From positions 5,266,001 to 5,330,000 of the forward strand of contig NZ_CP050296.1 of NCBI RefSeq assembly GCF_014189455.1: a stretch of DNA of 64,000 nucleotides, read 5' to 3'. The notes under the pieces are model-generated. The model did no database searches. It was given only the letters and a program-made list of their open reading frames with translations, and was not told the DNA's origin. The position numbers were made by a program, and so were the translations under genes. Source of the stretch: Mesorhizobium huakuii (GTDB lineage Bacteria; Pseudomonadota; Alphaproteobacteria; Rhizobiales; Rhizobiaceae). Position 1 is the stretch's first letter, and the number at the start of each line of letters is the position of its first letter. Below are positions 63,638-64,000 of this stretch, piece by piece.

Positions 63638-64000
63638 ATGCTGATCATTAACGACCTTTCGCTCCGCATGGCCGGGCGCCTGCTTCTCGACCATGCCTCG
63701 CTGACCTTGCCGGCCGGCACCAAGGCTGGCCTTGTCGGCCGCAACGGTACTGGCAAGACGACGCTGTTCAAGGCCATCACCGGCGATTTTCCCTCCGAGA
63801 CAGGCTCGATCAGCCTGCCGAAGAACACGCGCATCGGCCAGGTGGCGCAGGAAGCGCCGGGAACCGAGGAGCCGCTGATCGAGATCGTGCTCAAGGCCGA
63901 CCTCGAACGCACGGCGCTGCTCGAAGAGGAAAAGACCGCCACCGATCCGCACCGCATCGCCGACATCCACATGCGGCTGGCCGACATCGATGCGCATTCG
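63638..64000 (+). CDS. ABC-F family ATP-binding protein, N-terminal part (3' truncated by window)
   Basis: The frame is open from the ATG at 63638 to the window end (121 codons). It begins MLIINDLSLRMAGRLLLDHASLTLPAG and has a Walker A loop GLVGRNGTGKTTLFKAI (about residues 31-47), then KNTRIGQVAQEAPGTEEPLIEIVL. This is the start of a soluble twin-ATPase of the ABC-F group (Uup/YheS/EttA-like), which act on ribosomes. The second ATPase domain lies outside the window, so the subgroup cannot be decided. Confidence 0.88.
   Translation, partial: MLIINDLSLRMAGRLLLDHASLTLPAGTKAGLVGRNGTGKTTLFKAITGDFPSETGSISLPKNTRIGQVAQEAPGTEEPLIEIVLKADLERTALLEEEKTATDPHRIADIHMRLADIDAHS

Noticed and set aside
63308..63997. 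Minus-strand 229-codon frame at the window end
   Set aside because: Antisense to the ABC-F ATPase, whose Walker A motif is unambiguous on the plus strand.

Overview
The window is high-GC DNA from an alphaproteobacterium of the order Rhizobiales, most likely Mesorhizobium or a close relative. This is inferred from gene families and gene order: a fabD-fabG-acpP-fabF-mltG-yicC-gmk run, an lptF-lptG-lptD-surA-pdxA-rsmA run, a MucR/Ros-type regulator, an Omp25/RopB-like outer membrane protein and a palindromic repeat common in rhizobia. No rRNA, tRNA, CRISPR array or complete insertion sequence was recognised.

Positions 1-19.4 kb are conserved chromosome. They hold the end of a TadG-like pilus protein, a membrane sulfatase/LTA-synthase-like enzyme, the fatty-acid synthesis operon with mltG, yicC and gmk, the opposite-strand LPS-export and outer-membrane biogenesis operon with pdxA and rsmA, then pepA and holC.

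Positions 19.4-29.6 kb are a surface-polysaccharide and secreted-protein island. It has a GH26-like glycosidase divergent from a cellulose-synthase-like GT2, a UDP-glucuronate decarboxylase coupled to a frame-broken galE, two DUF995 proteins, three members of a small lipoprotein family ending in ICxPSGFGQxxxC, and a truncated copy of holC. The GT2 and the uxs-galE pair carry an almost identical 31-bp element upstream.

Positions 29.7-37.1 kb hold a six-gene operon in which every junction overlaps by 4 nt: KAS III, an OleD-like reductase, an MBL hydrolase, an F390-synthetase-like adenylating enzyme, a GNAT-like acyltransferase and a Rieske oxygenase. An ATP-grasp gene lies convergent to it. It looks like an undescribed acyl-derived metabolite pathway and is the best candidate here for a new system.

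Positions 37.3-48.8 kb are mixed accessory genes: two TetR systems with visible operators, rlmJ, AraC and VOC, a stack of three small-molecule transporters, a histone-H1-like protein, a GST, a TfoX-N protein and a broken GFA gene. Positions 48.8-57.4 kb return to core genes: an Omp25-like protein, a pteridine-reductase-like SDR, uvrC, pgsA, moaD, moaE, ndk and small stress or detoxification genes. Positions 57.4-64 kb hold a LysR / 2OG-Fe(II) oxygenase / EamA exporter module, MucR, a Crp/Fnr regulator, a roughly 600-bp element with nested inverted repeats, and the start of an ABC-F ATPase.

Seven small indels break reading frames (two in uvrC, and one each in galE, the Rieske gene, a TetR gene, a GFA gene and a lipoprotein gene). 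At least four lie in homopolymer runs and one in a GC dinucleotide run, so many are probably consensus errors, not real pseudogenes.
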